Assembly: GCA_015057455.1 (NCBI GenBank)
Contig: SVEH01000018.1
Span: 1-64,000, forward strand
Length of the DNA: 64,000 nucleotides
Source of the DNA: Lachnospiraceae bacterium
GTDB lineage: Bacteria > Bacillota > Clostridia > Lachnospirales > Lachnospiraceae
Reading direction: 5' to 3'
Position 1 is the stretch's first letter. Each line of letters begins with the position of its first letter. Shown here one piece after another: positions 9,865-19,198 of the stretch. The notes beneath the pieces were generated by a model, which saw nothing but the letters and a program-made list of their open reading frames with translations, was not told where the DNA came from and made no database searches. Both the position numbers and the translations under genes were made by a program.

Positions 9865-9979
9865 TTTTCCACAACATATGTGGATAAAGTGGATAACTTT
9901 GTGTATAACCCCAAATAATACCAAAATTAGGATATTTTTTATGTGGATAACCATTTTTTAGAAAGTATTGTTATCCACA
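9865..9979. promoter_or_regulatory. Cluster of DnaA boxes
   Basis: Three perfect 9-mers are present: TGTGGATAA at 9879-9887 and 9942-9950 (minus orientation) and TTATCCACA at 9971-9979 (plus). Three more have one mismatch: AGTGGATAA at 9888-9896, directly abutting the first; TGTGTATAA at 9900-9908; and TTTTCCACA at 9865-9873. Six boxes in 115 bases of AT-rich sequence between hpf and the PilZ gene is far above chance. No dnaA or dnaN gene is nearby and gene direction does not change here, so a DnaA-binding regulatory or titration cluster is more likely than the replication origin. Confidence 0.7.
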
Positions 9980-9987
9980 ACCAATTT

Positions 9988-10040
9988 ATAAAAAAACTCA
10001 TTCTGTACAATTTTTTGTGCAACTTGTACAAAATGAGTTT
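9988..10040 (-). terminator. Terminator after the PilZ gene
   Basis: Arms 9994-10010 and 10024-10040 pair over 17 positions with one mismatch around a 13-base loop. On the minus strand the stem runs into T residues (A run 9991-9996 on the plus strand). It lies 10 bases after the PilZ stop codon. Confidence 0.75.
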
Positions 10041-10049
10041 AACTATCTC

Positions 10050-10409
10050 TTATATATCTTTTTCATCATTGTTAAATTTCTTGGAATATTCAGTTATCTT
10101 ATTCTCTAAGAACCCTGCTAATCCAATAAATTCAGCACCATATATAATATCATCATCATGTGTGCTACATCTTATTATTTTAACAATAGCTCTAAAATAT
10201 TCTCTACCCTCTAAACCAATGGTAGCATCAAAATAACAATTAAGTGGAAGTGCTTGGTTGCATTTAAAACCTATACCACCTCTTGAAATATCAACCACTT
10301 CTATATCCGCGTCTACTCTATCTATGCCTTTTTGATATCCGTTATAAAGGTTATTTACTTTTAATCTACAATCTATAGGCAATCTTTCATATTTTCTTCT
10401 CTCGTGCAT
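10050..10409 (-). CDS. PilZ domain protein (probable c-di-GMP receptor)
   Basis: A single PilZ domain of 119 residues. PilZ domains bind cyclic di-GMP through RxxxR and (D/N)xSxxG motifs, and both are present: RRKYERLPIDCRLKV at the N terminus and VDISRGGIGF near residue 55. I start at the ATG at 10409 (MHERRKYERLP), 9 bases after GGAGG; an ATG 69 bases earlier has no site. No partner domain is attached, so it would act as a stand-alone adaptor, target unknown. It is the only protein here with an intact c-di-GMP-binding signature; the GGDEF protein at 45.8-47.0 kb is degenerate. Confidence 0.85.
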   Translation of the reverse strand: MHERRKYERLPIDCRLKVNNLYNGYQKGIDRVDADIEVVDISRGGIGFKCNQALPLNCYFDATIGLEGREYFRAIVKIIRCSTHDDDIIYGAEFIGLAGFLENKITEYSKKFNNDEKDI

Positions 10410-10560
10410 CTTAGCATACCTCCATATTATAGTTTTATTATCGTCACTATCATTCAATCCATTAATATAAAATTGCAATTTTTCTAAAATTTTCTTAACA
10501 ACTAAACGTCAAGTAATCTTCGCACCCTATATCCTTTACTCATACTATAATTTCCTATAT

Positions 10561-10602
10561 AATAAAAAAGAGATGTTCCTTTTGAAACATCTCTTTTTTA
10601 TT
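10561..10602 (-). terminator. Terminator after the NlpC/P60 gene
   Basis: Stem AGAGATGTT/AACATCTCT (10569-10577, 10586-10594), flanked by A residues on one side and T residues on the other, so it can act in both directions. It lies 28 bases after the stop of the NlpC/P60 gene. Confidence 0.88.
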
Positions 10603-10621
10603 ATATCAACTGCATATTTTA

Positions 10622-12010
10622 CTAATTCATAATTCTTCTAGCTCTTACAGGTGTTCTGTAATTGTAGTTTGATACTTTTATACCATCTCTCTTATTACTT
10701 GCGTGAACAACTTGTCCATTACCAATGTAAATAGCAACATGGTTAACAGATCCGCCTGAGCCTTTGTAGAATAATAAGTCTCCTGATTGAAGATTATTCA
10801 TACTAACTATTCTACCAGCACTTGCATATTGCGCTCTTGAAGTTCTAGCTATACTATATCCATAATTTCTATAAATAGATTGTGTAAATCCAGAACAATC
10901 AGTTCCACTAGTTAAACTAGTTCCACCATATACATATGGATTACCTACAAATTGTAAAGCGTACCCAGCAACACCCTTACCTTTAGTAGATGTTGATGAT
11001 GAACTAGAACTTGATCTATTTGAAGATGATTTTCTAGTTGTTCTATTTGATGTACGTTTACTTGAACTTCTTGTTGTTCTATTGCTACTTGAGCCATTTG
11101 AGTTTCTTGTACTTGAACTAACTCTTGAATTAGATGAAGAATTATTAGAAGTCGTTTCTTCCTCTTCTTGTTCATCCTCTTCTTCTTGAGCTAATATCTC
11201 TTCCATTGAAATCGCATGTGCGAACTTGCCAACAACTTTAACATATTCTTTTTCTTTAGTTATAAAACCTAAAGTCTCAGAATCAATTTTAATTAAATAC
11301 CATTCAGCATACTCTTTAATAATCTTGTATACTTCATCTTGTCCAATTTGGATTACTATCTTTGCTTCTTTACTTGCTTTCTCTCTAACATTAAGAGTAA
11401 CAGTATTAACTACAGCATATCTAGTAATATACTTTGGAGCAATCTTTTCTGCTGCATCACCAATTGCCAACAGGCTCTTCTTTATGTAACCTTTTACGTT
11501 ACCAGATTTCACATAAACCCATTCACCTTTTGTAGCAACTATTGTTGCTGCTGCACCTTTATACAATCTACCAACTATAGTTGATGTTGTATTAGCTGCT
11601 TTTCTTATATTAACAACATCTTCAATTGCAATACCTGTCTTAGCGTATTTTGAAATTGTTTTCTTCACTTCCACTTTCTTCTCAACAGTGTTTGCCTTTG
11701 CCTCTGTTTTTTTATCTTCTGCTTTTTGTTCGGCTTCTTCATTTTGTTTAGTTTCTTGATTTTGTCCAACTTGTCTAGTTCTAGCTGACGCCACTTCAGC
11801 TTTCTTATCTACTCCTGTCTCTGCAACAATTACGTCATAAGTCTTACTGTTTAAACTTTGCATCATCATCGCTGATACCGTAACTGGATTCTCACTTATA
11901 ATTCCATTCTTATTACCAGACGCTTCTGACACTGTTGTAAAACATGTTGTCGCTAATAGAGATAATGCTAATAAACTTGCAGTTGCCTTAATCAACGAGT
12001 CACTTTTCAT
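10622..12010 (-). CDS. Secreted SH3-domain NlpC/P60 peptidoglycan hydrolase
   Basis: Predicted exported endopeptidase that cuts peptide stems of the cell wall. The start at 12010 (MKSDSLIKATASLLALSLLA) follows GGAGG and gives a signal peptide; the protein is 462 residues. An acidic/lysine-rich stretch (about 85-115) is followed by two bacterial SH3 domains (about 130-195 and 200-260, each with an NVR or LNVREKAS core), then a roughly 60-residue Ser/Arg/Asn/Thr linker. The C-terminal NlpC/P60 domain has Cys in GTDCSGFTQSIYR, His in VNHVAIYIGNGQVVHAS and a second conserved His. A perfect consensus promoter and a clear terminator make it monocistronic. Confidence 0.93.
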   Translation of the reverse strand: MKSDSLIKATASLLALSLLATTCFTTVSEASGNKNGIISENPVTVSAMMMQSLNSKTYDVIVAETGVDKKAEVASARTRQVGQNQETKQNEEAEQKAEDKKTEAKANTVEKKVEVKKTISKYAKTGIAIEDVVNIRKAANTTSTIVGRLYKGAAATIVATKGEWVYVKSGNVKGYIKKSLLAIGDAAEKIAPKYITRYAVVNTVTLNVREKASKEAKIVIQIGQDEVYKIIKEYAEWYLIKIDSETLGFITKEKEYVKVVGKFAHAISMEEILAQEEEDEQEEEETTSNNSSSNSRVSSSTRNSNGSSSNRTTRSSSKRTSNRTTRKSSSNRSSSSSSSTSTKGKGVAGYALQFVGNPYVYGGTSLTSGTDCSGFTQSIYRNYGYSIARTSRAQYASAGRIVSMNNLQSGDLLFYKGSGGSVNHVAIYIGNGQVVHASNKRDGIKVSNYNYRTPVRARRIMN

Positions 12011-12086
12011 TTTTAAACAAACCTCCATTACTTTGTTAAACAATTTTGTACCTTTATTACAAATTTGTTAATCAACTACTTGTCAC

Positions 12087-12115
12087 ATTATATAACTTTT
12101 TAATTAAATTGTCAA
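12087..12115 (-). promoter_or_regulatory. Consensus promoter of the NlpC/P60 gene
   Basis: Minus strand: TTGACA (12115-12110), 17-base spacer, TATAAT (12092-12087), about 77 bases before the start. Both hexamers match sigma-A consensus exactly. The rest of the gap 12116-12469 is very AT-rich with short palindromes near 12294-12306 (GAATATGAATATTC); I see no gene or recognisable riboswitch in it. Confidence 0.88.
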
Positions 12116-12469
12116 GTCTTTGTAAATTCTCATAATTTTTATCAATTTTTGTATATTTATTCCATTTAATTTTAATTTTTTCCTATTCGCTATTAATGTG
12201 ATTTTACATTTTTCTCCAAAACCTTTATTTTAAAGGCTTTCCAGTTTTTTCTATTTTTTTGTAATTACTGGTCATTTCCTTATTTCGTCAGAATATGAAT
12301 ATTCATTAATAAATATTAATTATTTTTTTAGGCCAAAATACCTACAAAAAAAATTTATATTTTGTTCGAGTGTTTTTTTAACAACTATTACTAATTTTTA
12401 TTTTGTCGGCACTTACTTTATACCTTCCATATTATTAATTGTTGTTAAATTGTTAATTTTTTTATTTTT

Positions 12470-13546
12470 CTACATTATTTCTACACATATCATATACACA
12501 AGACACACTATCATAGCTATAACCAAATATATATCTACTATTCTATCCTCCACTTTAACCTTATCATCATTTTCCGCATCAGCATTACTAAATATTGTTT
12601 CACCATCTGACTCTTTTTTTAACTGAGTTTCTTCTATATATAATGTTGTATTTTTTACATTCTTTCTAACTTTAAACTCACTTTTTATCAATTCCCATGT
12701 ATTATTGTTTTTCGCCAGCTCTCTATATAACAATATTGATATAGCCAATGCAAACACTGCAAATATCCCCCAACTCGCCACCTGAGGAACAGTATAACTT
12801 ATCTCCTCTTCAAAAGTTACATTCTCTCCTGTTATTTCAGCTATATATGCAAGCACCATAGAATTAGCATTAACTATAAAATGCATTAATATTGTAGACA
12901 ATGTAGAATTGGTAGCTTCAACAACTAGTGAAAATACTATTCCCATAAAAAATGCATATGCAAATTGATTAAAATTGCAATGCAACAGTCCAAACAATAA
13001 ACCATTTATAATAACAGCTTTTTTTATACTAACTTTTCTATGAACATTATATATTACACCTCTGCACAACACTTCTTCCACAAAAGCAGGTAGCATAGCT
13101 ATACATAATAATGCCGATATCATAGAATTATTATGTACAACTGAATCAATAGTTGAAGATATCTTATTATCAACAAACAACATAGATAGCATATTTATAA
13201 ATGTCATTACAGGCATAAGTGTATAAGTTAAAACAATTAATGATATAATTGTTCTAATATCTATACTATTAAACCTAATAATATTAAATATAATATCTTT
13301 TCTATTTAACGCAAATATAACAATAGGCATTAATAATAACCCTTGTGAAATTATCATAGCTAATATTTGATTCTCATTAACAAGCGTTATAAATGCATTA
13401 GTCACTTTGTCATAATCTATCCCCATTCCACTAAAGGGGATACATATTAAACCTAACAACGTTACTAATGCTGTAAATCCTAATATAATGCACGCCACAT
13501 CTATTAAATATAGTAAATTAACATCTTTTATATTACTTTTTTTCAC
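12470..13546 (-). CDS. CPBP (Abi/CAAX) family intramembrane metalloprotease
   Basis: A 358-residue multi-pass membrane protein with the three motifs of the family: EExxxR (Glu157, Glu158, Arg162 in FVEEVLCRG), FxxxH (Phe185, His189 in GLLFGLLHCN) and HxxxN (His222, Asn226 in MHFIVNANS). The motifs coordinate the metal in intramembrane proteases of the Rce1 type. About eight hydrophobic segments are visible, with a polar loop near 290-335 before the last. The start is a GTG with AGGAG 6 bases upstream. Members serve bacteriocin immunity, protein maturation or unknown roles; nothing nearby indicates which. Confidence 0.88.
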   Translation of the reverse strand: MKKSNIKDVNLLYLIDVACIILGFTALVTLLGLICIPFSGMGIDYDKVTNAFITLVNENQILAMIISQGLLLMPIVIFALNRKDIIFNIIRFNSIDIRTIISLIVLTYTLMPVMTFINMLSMLFVDNKISSTIDSVVHNNSMISALLCIAMLPAFVEEVLCRGVIYNVHRKVSIKKAVIINGLLFGLLHCNFNQFAYAFFMGIVFSLVVEATNSTLSTILMHFIVNANSMVLAYIAEITGENVTFEEEISYTVPQVASWGIFAVFALAISILLYRELAKNNNTWELIKSEFKVRKNVKNTTLYIEETQLKKESDGETIFSNADAENDDKVKVEDRIVDIYLVIAMIVCLVYMICVEIM

Positions 13547-13618
13547 TTTATTCTCCTATCCAAAACATCTTTATATATGTTATTACACATATATGGCGGA
13601 GCACTACACTTATTTTAA

Positions 13619-14209
13619 TTATTGTTCTGATATTTTTCTTATAAATGCATTTACCCAACTTAATTCATCATCTTTATTTCTTCTCTTTGTATATATATCA
13701 ATGATTTCAAGTTCTGGATGTCTTTTTATAATATTTCTTAGTTCAGATACTCTATAATCTGCATAATATCTGCCATCACGCATACCTTCAAACTCTCCAT
13801 GCTTAACAGACATATAAAGAACACCATCTTTTACTAGACTTTTGCTTATTTTATCAAGTATGTCATCTATTTGAGTTTTTTTAACATGAAGTAATGACGC
13901 ACATGCCCATACACCATCAAAAACATTCTCAAACTCCAAGTCTTCAAACATCATATGATGAACTATATCTTGTCCAATTTCAACCTCAGCCAACTCACAC
14001 ATCTCTTTTGAGCCATCTATTGCTGTAACATCAAAACCTTCTTCTAGAAAATACAAACTATCTCTACCAGATCCACATCCCAAATCTAATATAGCACTAT
14101 CTGCTGGTATGTACTTCAGGAATTCTTCTATTGTCTCTTCCATGCTCATTTCTAATGTTAAATTATAATATTCTGATGCATTCTTATCATAATATCTTAT
14201 CGTATCCAA
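13619..14209 (-). CDS. Class I SAM-dependent methyltransferase
   Basis: A 196-residue Rossmann-fold methyltransferase. Motif I is ILDLGCGSGRDSLYFLEEG (from about residue 40), the acidic end of strand 2 is VTAIDGSKEMCELAE, and motif IV is FDGVWACASLLHVKK. It resembles the stand-alone TehB/UbiE-like group; the substrate cannot be read from sequence. The start is a TTG 8 bases after AGGAGG. Its neighbours (CPBP protease upstream, ridA downstream) do not suggest a pathway. Confidence 0.85.
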   Translation of the reverse strand: MDTIRYYDKNASEYYNLTLEMSMEETIEEFLKYIPADSAILDLGCGSGRDSLYFLEEGFDVTAIDGSKEMCELAEVEIGQDIVHHMMFEDLEFENVFDGVWACASLLHVKKTQIDDILDKISKSLVKDGVLYMSVKHGEFEGMRDGRYYADYRVSELRNIIKRHPELEIIDIYTKRRNKDDELSWVNAFIRKISEQ

Positions 14210-14342
14210 CTAAATATCCTCCTACTAATGCATATTCCATGCACTTTAAATTATCACAATTTTCTTTATTACATATAATAATTATATATAAATTATTATA
14301 TGTAATCTATTCTCTAAATTCTATTTAACTATTATTGTAATT

Positions 14343-14723
14343 TTATTTAACAGCAATTGCCTCTATTTCAATCAAAACATCCTTTGGCAATCTTGCAACT
14401 TCTACACAAGAACGCGCAGGATAATTGTCTGTAAAATACTTAGCATACACTTCATTCACTTTAGCAAAGTCATCCATATTCTTTATAAAAACAGTTGTTT
14501 TAATTACCTTATCCATTGATGAACCACTAGCTTCAATTAACGCTTTTAAATTACTTAAAGCTCTATCTGCTTGTTCTTCAATTGTACCTGTAACAAGTGT
14601 TCCATCTGCAGGGTTAATAGGTATCATTCCTGATGTATATATCATATCCCCTACACATACAGCTTGAGAATATGGTCCAATTGCTGCTGGTGCCTCGTTT
14701 GTACTAATTATCGTCTTTGTCAT
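14343..14723 (-). CDS. ridA: RidA family reactive intermediate deaminase
   Basis: Hydrolyses reactive enamine/imine intermediates such as 2-aminoacrylate, protecting pyridoxal-phosphate enzymes. The 126-residue length is normal. Features: IISTNEAPAAIGPYSQAV at the N terminus, TSGMIPINPADGTLV, and the C-terminal ARSCVEVARLPKDVLIEIEAIAV, which contains the conserved Arg that binds the substrate carboxylate and the catalytic-site Glu. AGAGG precedes the ATG. It lies between uvrC and the methyltransferase, a chance-looking neighbourhood. Confidence 0.93.
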   Translation of the reverse strand: MTKTIISTNEAPAAIGPYSQAVCVGDMIYTSGMIPINPADGTLVTGTIEEQADRALSNLKALIEASGSSMDKVIKTTVFIKNMDDFAKVNEVYAKYFTDNYPARSCVEVARLPKDVLIEIEAIAVK

Positions 14724-14774
14724 CCTAAAACCTCTTTCTCTTTTACAATTATTACCAATCTATTGTAATATATT

Positions 14775-16643
14775 TTACTTTTTCCTATTAAAAAAATCAA
14801 TAATTTCTTGAGCTATTTTATTATTCATTCCATCTAATTGTTCAATTTCTTCTACTGAAGCCGATTTTATAGCCTCTATCGACTCAAAATGCTTCATAAG
14901 AATCTTTCTCCTTTTCGGTCCAACACCTGGTATATCGTCAAGTATAGAATGAACTTGTCCCTTACTTCTTAGACTTCTATGATATTCTATTGCAAACCTA
15001 TGTGTTTCATCTTGAATCCTTGTAATTAATCTAAATACCTCTGAATGTGTATCTATATCAACCTCAACATTATTGCAGTATAAGCCTCGAGTTCTATGAT
15101 TATCATCTTTAACCATTCCACATACAGCTATATCAAATCCTAATTTATTCAAAACATCCATTGCAATATTAACCTGACCACGTCCACCATCCATAAGAAT
15201 AAGTTCTGGATACTTAGAAAATGAAAAATATTCTTTATCTCTAATATTCATTCTTTTTTCATTTTCTTCCTTTAGTCCATGGGTAAATCTTCTTGTTAGC
15301 ACCTCTTCCATACTTGCATAGTCATTAGGCCCTTGTACTGTTTTTATTCTAAACTTTCTATAGTCACTTTTTTTAGGTTTCCCGTTTTCAAATACAACCA
15401 TTGAGCCCACACTATCAAATCCACTTATATTGGATATATCATATGATTCAATGCGTTCTATATGTTTGTCTATCTGTATAAGTTTCTCTAATTCCTCAAC
15501 AGCGCCCTTTGTTCGCCTTTCTTCCCTTTGAATTTTCTCTCTATCCTGATTCATTACAAGCAAAGCATTTTTCTTGGCAAGTTCTAACATCTGTTCTTTC
15601 TTTCCCTTAATAGGAACCTTTATGCTTACTTTACTTCCTTTTTTTATAGATAACCATTCCTCTAGAAGTTCTCTTTCTTCAATCTCAGATCCTACAAGTA
15701 ATGTCTTCGGCAAATATGGCGTGCCAGAATAAAATTGCTTTATAAAATTATATATTACCTCTCCACTAGTTAATCTATCAGCATTCTTCATATAATAGTG
15801 CTCTCTACCAATCATCTTGCCATTTCTAATAAAGAATACTTGAACAATTACCTCTGTACCATCAATGGCACACGCAATTACATCCTTATCATCTTGTTCA
15901 TTATTATCATTTATCTTCTGTTTTTCACTTATATGTAATACACTTTTTAGTAAATCTCTATACTCTGCTGCCCTCTCAAAATCCATTTCATCTGATGCCT
16001 TGTACATTTCATCTTCTAAATATTTCTTTACATCTGCATAATCGCCATTTAAAAATCCAATAATCTCCTTAATTGCTTTATTATACTCTTCTTTATTGCA
16101 ATTTCCCATACATGGTGCCATACATTGTTCTAAATGAGCATACAAACAAGGCCTCTCCTTACCAATATCCCTTGGCAGATTTCTATTACATGTTCTTATT
16201 CTATATATTTTTCTTATTAATTCAAGAGTATCCTTAACTGCTCCCAAACTAGTATAGGGACCAAAATATTTAGCTTTATCTCTTTTCATATTTCTCGAAA
16301 ACAATACTCTTGGATATTCCTCATTAACTGTAATCTTAATATATGGATAGCTTTTGCCATCTTTTAGCATTGTATTATACTTAGGAGAATGTTCTTTTAT
16401 TAAATTACATTCTAAAATAAGAGCTTCAATCTCTGAATCAGTAATAATATACTCAAAATAGGCTATTTGAGTTACCATTTTACTAATCTTTGATGACCTC
16501 TCTCTTTTTTGAAAATATTGTCTTACTCTATTTTTCAAATTAATAGCTTTACCCACATATATTATCTCATCATTTTTATTATGCATAATATATACACCAG
16601 GTTTGCTAGGCAATTTTTTTAGTTCTTCTTCTAGATTAAACAT
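14775..16643 (-). CDS. uvrC: Excinuclease ABC subunit C
   Basis: Makes the two incisions flanking DNA lesions in nucleotide excision repair. Of 622 residues, the N-terminal GIY-YIG nuclease is seen in [20 protein letters not shown] (about 14-33). A cysteine cluster follows near 155-185 ([17 protein letters not shown]), then a UVR UvrB-binding motif near 210. The RNase-H-like second nuclease includes [19 protein letters not shown], and tandem helix-hairpin-helix motifs close the protein ([18 protein letters not shown]). Length matches the family. uvrA and uvrB are not in the window. Confidence 0.96.
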   Translation of the reverse strand: MFNLEEELKKLPSKPGVYIMHNKNDEIIYVGKAINLKNRVRQYFQKRERSSKISKMVTQIAYFEYIITDSEIEALILECNLIKEHSPKYNTMLKDGKSYPYIKITVNEEYPRVLFSRNMKRDKAKYFGPYTSLGAVKDTLELIRKIYRIRTCNRNLPRDIGKERPCLYAHLEQCMAPCMGNCNKEEYNKAIKEIIGFLNGDYADVKKYLEDEMYKASDEMDFERAAEYRDLLKSVLHISEKQKINDNNEQDDKDVIACAIDGTEVIVQVFFIRNGKMIGREHYYMKNADRLTSGEVIYNFIKQFYSGTPYLPKTLLVGSEIEERELLEEWLSIKKGSKVSIKVPIKGKKEQMLELAKKNALLVMNQDREKIQREERRTKGAVEELEKLIQIDKHIERIESYDISNISGFDSVGSMVVFENGKPKKSDYRKFRIKTVQGPNDYASMEEVLTRRFTHGLKEENEKRMNIRDKEYFSFSKYPELILMDGGRGQVNIAMDVLNKLGFDIAVCGMVKDDNHRTRGLYCNNVEVDIDTHSEVFRLITRIQDETHRFAIEYHRSLRSKGQVHSILDDIPGVGPKRRKILMKHFESIEAIKSASVEEIEQLDGMNNKIAQEIIDFFNRKK

Positions 16644-16756
16644 CCGTTTTAATTCTCCTATTTACAATGTATCCTTTTCTAGTAAAGTATTATAACATAT
16701 TCTATCACTAACTTCATCCTATAATTTGAGCTATCGCTCAAATTGGGTGATTTAAA

Positions 16757-16785
16757 ATCAGGCCCCTGTCGGAACGACAGGGGCC
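16757..16785 (-). terminator. GC-rich terminator hairpin after ftsH copy 1
   Basis: Perfect 11-bp stem GGCCCCTGTCG/CGACAGGGGCC (16761-16771, 16775-16785) with a GAA loop, followed on the minus strand by TGATTTT. It is far richer in GC than its surroundings. A near-identical hairpin follows rpoC (53388-53414). Confidence 0.8.
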
Positions 16786-16813
16786 AAACCTACAAATTAT
16801 ATTTTAATACATA

Positions 16814-19027
16814 TTATTCTGAAATACTTTCAGATGTTGTCTCTTTATCATCTGCCTCAGTAATTTCTTCCTCTTCATCCTCTGGTTCTTCTATTCCTTT
16901 TACTTTACGATACAATTTCATAAATTGTTTTCCGGAAATTGTTTCATTTTCAAATAAATATTCACCAATTGATTCTAATGCATCCATATTATTCTTAATA
17001 ATATCTTCTGCTTCATCATAACAATCTGCAAGTATCTTCATAACTTCTTTGTCTATTTCACCTGAAGTTTCTTGACCACAATTCATAACAGGTTTTCCAT
17101 CAAGATATCTATTTTCTATTGATTCAAGACCCATTAAGCCAAACTTCTCTGACATTCCATATTGAGTAACCATAGAGCGGGCTAATGATGTTGCCTTTTC
17201 TATATCATTAGATGCTCCTGTTGTAACAGAGTCAAACACTACCTTTTCTGCCGCTCTACCACCGAATAATGTAATTATTCTAGTAATAATTTCAGCTTTG
17301 GACATAAGATATTTTTCTTCTTCAGGTACTTGCATAACATATCCTAATGCTCCCATTGTTCTTGGAACAATTGTAATCTTCTGCACTGGTTCTGAATTTT
17401 TCTTAACAGCGGTAATAAGTGCATGCCCTACTTCGTGATATGCTACGATCTTCTTTTCTTCTTTTCCAAGTATTCTATCTTTCTTTTCTTTACCCGCGAT
17501 TACAACTTCTACTGATTCAAATAAATCTTCTTGTGTAACAAATTTACGACCATCTTTTACAGCCATAATCGCAGCTTCATTTATCATATTAGCCAAATCT
17601 GAACCTACAGCTCCTGATGTTGCTAGTGCTATATCATTCAAATCTACAGATTCATCTAATAGTACATCTTTTGAATGTACCTTTAATATATCTAATCTTC
17701 CTTTTAAATCAGGCTTATCTACAATAACTCTTCTATCAAAACGACCAGGTCTTAATAATGCTTTATCAAGCACTTCTGGTCTATTAGTTGCAGCAAGTAC
17801 AACTAAACCTTTTGATGTATCAAAACCATCCATTTCTGCTAACAATTGATTAAGAGTTTGCTCCCTTTCGTCATTCCCACCACCATGTTGTCCTTCTCTG
17901 CTCTTACCTATTGCATCAACTTCATCAATAAATATAATACATGGTGCTTGTTCTTGAGCTTGTTTAAATAAATCTCTTACTCTTGATGCACCTACACCAA
18001 CAAACATTTCTACAAAGTTTGAACCAGACAAAGAGAAAAATGGTACTTTTGCTTCTCCTGCTACTGCCTTAGCCAACAAAGTTTTACCTGTTCCTGGTGG
18101 TCCTACAAGCAATGCACCCTTTGGTAACTTAGCTCCAATTTCAGTATATTTATTAGGATTATGAAGAAAATCTACTATTTCTGTAAGAGATTCCTTCGCC
18201 TCTTCTTGTCCTGCTACATCCTTAAATGTAACACCTGTTTCCTCTTCCACATAGATTTTTGCATTGCTCTTTCCAACGCCCATCATGCCGCCACCTTTGG
18301 CAACCATTTTCCAGAAGAACATTAACATAAATGCAAATAATATAAGTGGTACTACATTCATAATTATGTCTGCCCATTTACTAGACTGACTCTCTAATTT
18401 ATTGTTAAAGCTTTCAATTCTACCTTCTTTTGCAGCCTTTTCTAGTCTATCAACTAAATATACATCACTCATAAGTCCTGTATAATAAGTAGTTCCAACT
18501 ACAGGTGCTTCTTCGTTTAACTTCTTTTCTACTTTTGCTAAAGTCTCTTCCATATTATCAGATACAGTGCTATCTTTAGACTTTGTTTTTTCTTCTGTAT
18601 CAGTGCCTGTCACAACTTCTCCTGACACACTAACTTTGTTCTCTGACTCTGTTAGCTTCTCATCTTCTAAATTTTTTTCATCACTTTCTGTTGTAGTCTT
18701 ACTTTTCTTAATGTCTTCCGTATCTGCCTTGTCTACCTTATTCTTTTTATTCTTCTTATATTCCTTTAATTCTTTATCTGTTTTAGGCGTAAGGATTAAT
18801 CTATCTACATCCATTTCAACTTTTTTTAGCTCGCCATTTTCCAATTTCTCAATAAATTGATCATATGTTATTTCCACATTTTGAGTCTGATTAATTCTCT
18901 CTACCACATAAATAAATAACATCAAAACAGACAATATTAATATCATACATACTATAACTGACATTTTCAGTTCATTTTTCTTCTTATCATCGTTTTGTTC
19001 ATTGTTATCATGTTCTTTATTTTCCAT
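16814..19027 (-). CDS. ftsH: ATP-dependent zinc metalloprotease FtsH, copy 1 (expanded outer domain)
   Basis: Membrane-bound AAA+ protease for quality control of membrane and short-lived proteins. Of 737 residues, the first helix is 22-43 and the second 219-241. Walker A is GPPGTGKT (309-316), Walker B IIFIDEVD, and the zinc site HEVGH (531-535), which fits HExxH although most FtsH proteins have HEAGH. The segment between the helices is about 175 residues, about 80 longer than in copy 2. The extra is low-complexity, Lys/Glu/Thr/Ser-rich sequence (about 85-175). The C terminus is acidic. Its terminator is the GC-rich hairpin just downstream. Confidence 0.94.
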   Translation of the reverse strand: MENKEHDNNEQNDDKKKNELKMSVIVCMILILSVLMLFIYVVERINQTQNVEITYDQFIEKLENGELKKVEMDVDRLILTPKTDKELKEYKKNKKNKVDKADTEDIKKSKTTTESDEKNLEDEKLTESENKVSVSGEVVTGTDTEEKTKSKDSTVSDNMEETLAKVEKKLNEEAPVVGTTYYTGLMSDVYLVDRLEKAAKEGRIESFNNKLESQSSKWADIIMNVVPLILFAFMLMFFWKMVAKGGGMMGVGKSNAKIYVEEETGVTFKDVAGQEEAKESLTEIVDFLHNPNKYTEIGAKLPKGALLVGPPGTGKTLLAKAVAGEAKVPFFSLSGSNFVEMFVGVGASRVRDLFKQAQEQAPCIIFIDEVDAIGKSREGQHGGGNDEREQTLNQLLAEMDGFDTSKGLVVLAATNRPEVLDKALLRPGRFDRRVIVDKPDLKGRLDILKVHSKDVLLDESVDLNDIALATSGAVGSDLANMINEAAIMAVKDGRKFVTQEDLFESVEVVIAGKEKKDRILGKEEKKIVAYHEVGHALITAVKKNSEPVQKITIVPRTMGALGYVMQVPEEEKYLMSKAEIITRIITLFGGRAAEKVVFDSVTTGASNDIEKATSLARSMVTQYGMSEKFGLMGLESIENRYLDGKPVMNCGQETSGEIDKEVMKILADCYDEAEDIIKNNMDALESIGEYLFENETISGKQFMKLYRKVKGIEEPEDEEEEITEADDKETTSESISE

Positions 19028-19154
19028 AGATGTAGTCCTGCCTTTCCTATTTTGTCTTTATGATTAGTTTTACCATTTTATTTGTAAATATATCTTTTTA
19101 CTTCTAAAACTTAAATTTAAAGATACTTTTAATCATACGTTTTTATATTTCGTC

Positions 19155-19188
19155 AAAAAAATAGAGCATATTAACCATATGCCCTATT
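19155..19188 (-). terminator. Terminator after asd
   Basis: Arms AATAGAGCATAT (19160-19171) and ATATGCCCTATT (19177-19188) pair with one mismatch, followed on the minus strand by a T run (A residues 19155-19160). It sits about 10 bases after the asd stop codon. Confidence 0.85.
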
Positions 19189-19198
19189 CTTTCGTATA

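Noticed and set aside
9865-9979. Replication origin at the DnaA-box cluster
   Set aside because: Genes on both sides run in the same direction and neither dnaA, dnaN nor other origin genes are present. A leading-strand switch would be expected at oriC.
10945-11175. 76-codon frame within the NlpC/P60 gene
   Set aside because: It is a shadow of the Ser/Arg linker in another frame; Gln/Val/Leu repeats mirror the AGT/AGA-rich codons.
12116-12469. Cyclic di-AMP riboswitch upstream of the NlpC/P60 gene
   Set aside because: Such riboswitches often precede wall hydrolase genes, but the promoter is only about 77 bases from the start, leaving no room, and the upstream DNA lacks GC-rich stems.
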